This document shows, piece by piece, positions 62,199-64,000 of a DNA stretch of 64,000 nt (the first letter of the stretch is position 1; the number at the start of each line of letters is the position of its first letter). The position numbers and the translations under genes are program-made. Origin of the DNA: Sphagnum compactum (taxonomy: Eukaryota > Bryophyta > Sphagnopsida > Sphagnales); assembly GCA_965153455.1 (NCBI GenBank), contig OZ234503.1, positions 5,920,157 to 5,984,156 on the forward strand, given 5' to 3'. Below the pieces are notes generated by a model, which did no database searches, was not told the DNA's origin, and saw only the letters and a list, made by a program, of their open reading frames with translations.

Positions 62199-63217
62199 TA
62201 GGTAAAAAATAACTAATAGACCAATATATACATACCTACTTAAGGTACAAGTTAGTAAATAATATATAACATTCTTATATATTGTCACTTAACACCTTAC
62301 TTACATATTACCTACATACATAATAACTTACAACTTATTACGTTCCTACCTAGGCAACTCACAACCTACTTATATTTAACCTACTACTTACATACATACC
62401 TACCTAGGTTAAACTAAGTAGGGTAGCTAGTTAGGTAGGCTAGGTTAGTTAATTAGGTTATGCAAGCTAGTTTAGTAAACAAGGGTCCAATTATGTTGGT
62501 TCACATTGTACATTGTCTTAAAGATGGCTTGGAAGATGGATGGAGATGAGTTTGGATGAATGGTTGATGTGACATATAATATGGACGAATGGATGATATA
62601 ATACAACTAAATTAATGGATGGATAATGTGGCATATAATAATGATGAATGGATGATATAACATGTAACAATGATGGCAATGTGTCAACGAAAAATTGAAT
62701 TGCATTTGTGAAATTGGAAACTAGTCATAATCATGTCAATTTGCATAATTGAACATTAGCCAACATCCTAACTATAACCACATAATGGGACTTCACTATA
62801 TATTACATTTTCATTTAAACTTTGAGTTTTCCTTTTGCTTTGGTTTGATTTTTTTTTCAATTGTTTTTGTTTAGGCCCAATTTGTGTTTAAATTTAAACC
62901 AACATGTAGTTTATTAATTTTTGGATTTTAAAAAAAAGAATGGACTTTGCTTTTTGAATGTGGGTAGCTTCAAGTCTTTCACTTTGGGAGGTCAAACATT
63001 CATTATTAATTTATTTATAAATGGTTTTAGTTTCTTCACTATGTTCAAGTTTTTTTTTAAAATTTCAAATGTTGCAATCTTTGAACATTATCGTTGTTAA
63101 ACATATTAAGATCATATGGTGTCAATGTAAATAAATGTGGATAACACAAGGTTCACCAAACTTATGGAGTTTTGAAATCATTGTCACACATACCATTCAA
63201 TTTATAAATGTTCAAAT
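62199..63217. other. AT-rich spacer with ACCTA and GGATGA repeats
   Basis: Positions about 62220-62470 are rich in TACCTAC / CTTACATA and TTAGGTAGG words. At 62515-62680 a degenerate unit of about 50 bp containing GAATGGATGATATAA recurs. No gene is visible. Confidence 0.4.
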
Positions 63218-64000
63218 CACTTGTTCGAAAGTGGGATGTAATTCATTAGCTTAAAAAACTATGGGATTTTTAAAATGAAATAGGCTCACCTCACCTTAGT
63301 CATTTCACCTTGCTTAAAGTTATGTCATTATAAGATTATTATGTAATTATCATGTTTTGCTACTTATTGACATAATTTATTATTAATTGAAGTAATTCAC
63401 TATAATAAATGTGTTTCTTTTGATGTTGTTTAAAATATCTTAGGCTATTATTACATTTTAGGTTATTTAAAATTATTCTACCTCAAGTTATTTTAAACTA
63501 TTATACCTTATGTTATTCTTGGTTGTTTCTGGCTATTTCAACCTAGGTTATTTTCAATTATTTTAGGTTATTCCACCTTAAACTATTATAAGTTATTTTC
63601 AACTATTTTAGGCCAGCCCACTATAAATTATTCTAAGTTATTCCACCCTAGGCTAGTTTTAAGTATTTACCTTAAGCTCTTTTTGGTTATTTTCAATTAT
63701 TCAAATTAGGTTGTTTTAAAATTTTAAATCTAAATTTAAATTTAAGTTATTCCAACTATTTTAAATTATTCCACTTGAAACTGTTATAGGTTTTTCTTCG
63801 TTATTCTACCATAAGTTATTATCAACATTCTTACTTTGGGTCATTATAAATTATTTTAAGTTATATACCCTAGGTTATAGACTAAGTTATTATAACATGA
63901 ACCAACCTAAGGTTACATAATTTAAAATAAATTAAGGTGGAATAACTTAAAATTAAAAAAATAACATATGGTGGAATAGTTTGGAATAGCCAAAAATAAC
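63218..64000. mobile_element. CACTA-like element, copy 4 (runs off window)
   Basis: CACTTGTTCGAAAGTGGG starts a segment that aligns with the left end of copy 2 (CGAAAGTGGGRTGTA, TTAGCYTAAA, ACTATG, GAAATAGG in order). It leads into TTATT-type units from about 63430 and switches to AATAA-type units after about 63900. The fifth base is T instead of A, so the terminus is slightly decayed. The other end lies outside the window. Confidence 0.55.

Overview
This window looks like nuclear DNA of a green-lineage eukaryote (a streptophyte alga or a seed-free land plant). Genes are broken by GT-AG introns, and intergenic DNA is AT-rich and full of degenerate repeats. One gene is for a plastid ABC1-like kinase of the ABC1K3 type. 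Another encodes a complete fused BtaB-BtaA betaine-lipid synthase, an activity known in algae, bryophytes, lycophytes and ferns but lost from seed plants. I cannot name the species.

Layout. 1-8 kb is AT-rich repeat DNA, including a 2.9 kb CACTA-like element (4577-7492) filled with TTATT-type minisatellite. 8-17.6 kb has more balanced composition but no gene I recognise. It holds two tRNA-derived SINE-like copies, a 5S-rRNA-like relic and a foldback element. 17.6-31.6 kb is again AT-rich, with a 56-bp tandem array, several minisatellites and a third TTATT-bearing element (about 27.7-29.5 kb). 31.7-55.1 kb is a gene island: a decayed TSS/CLU-family pseudogene (+), a three-exon LEA-like gene with a predicted mitochondrial presequence (-), a seven-exon ABC1K3 gene (+) and an 18-exon BTA1 gene (-). 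55.3-64 kb returns to AT-rich repeats, with a second complete CACTA-like element in opposite orientation (59366-62198) and the start of a further copy that runs off the window end.

Genes. I built the exon models by hand from splice sites, reading-frame phase and family conservation. ABC1K3 (768 aa) and BTA1 (675 aa) give uninterrupted frames with canonical junctions and converge on a 3.1 kb spacer that contains a long hairpin. The LEA-like gene (207 aa) and ABC1K3 diverge from a 3.9 kb spacer. No operon-like cooperation is expected: one gene concerns plastid prenyl-lipid control, one extraplastidic betaine lipids, and one probably stress protection.

Most unusual feature. A family of non-autonomous CACTA-like elements has 3-bp target-site duplications, homologous subterminal regions and a tRNA-like module at a fixed place and orientation. 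Its interior is a long TTATT/TAACC-type minisatellite that flips strand near one end, so each copy carries a long arm and a short complementary arm.
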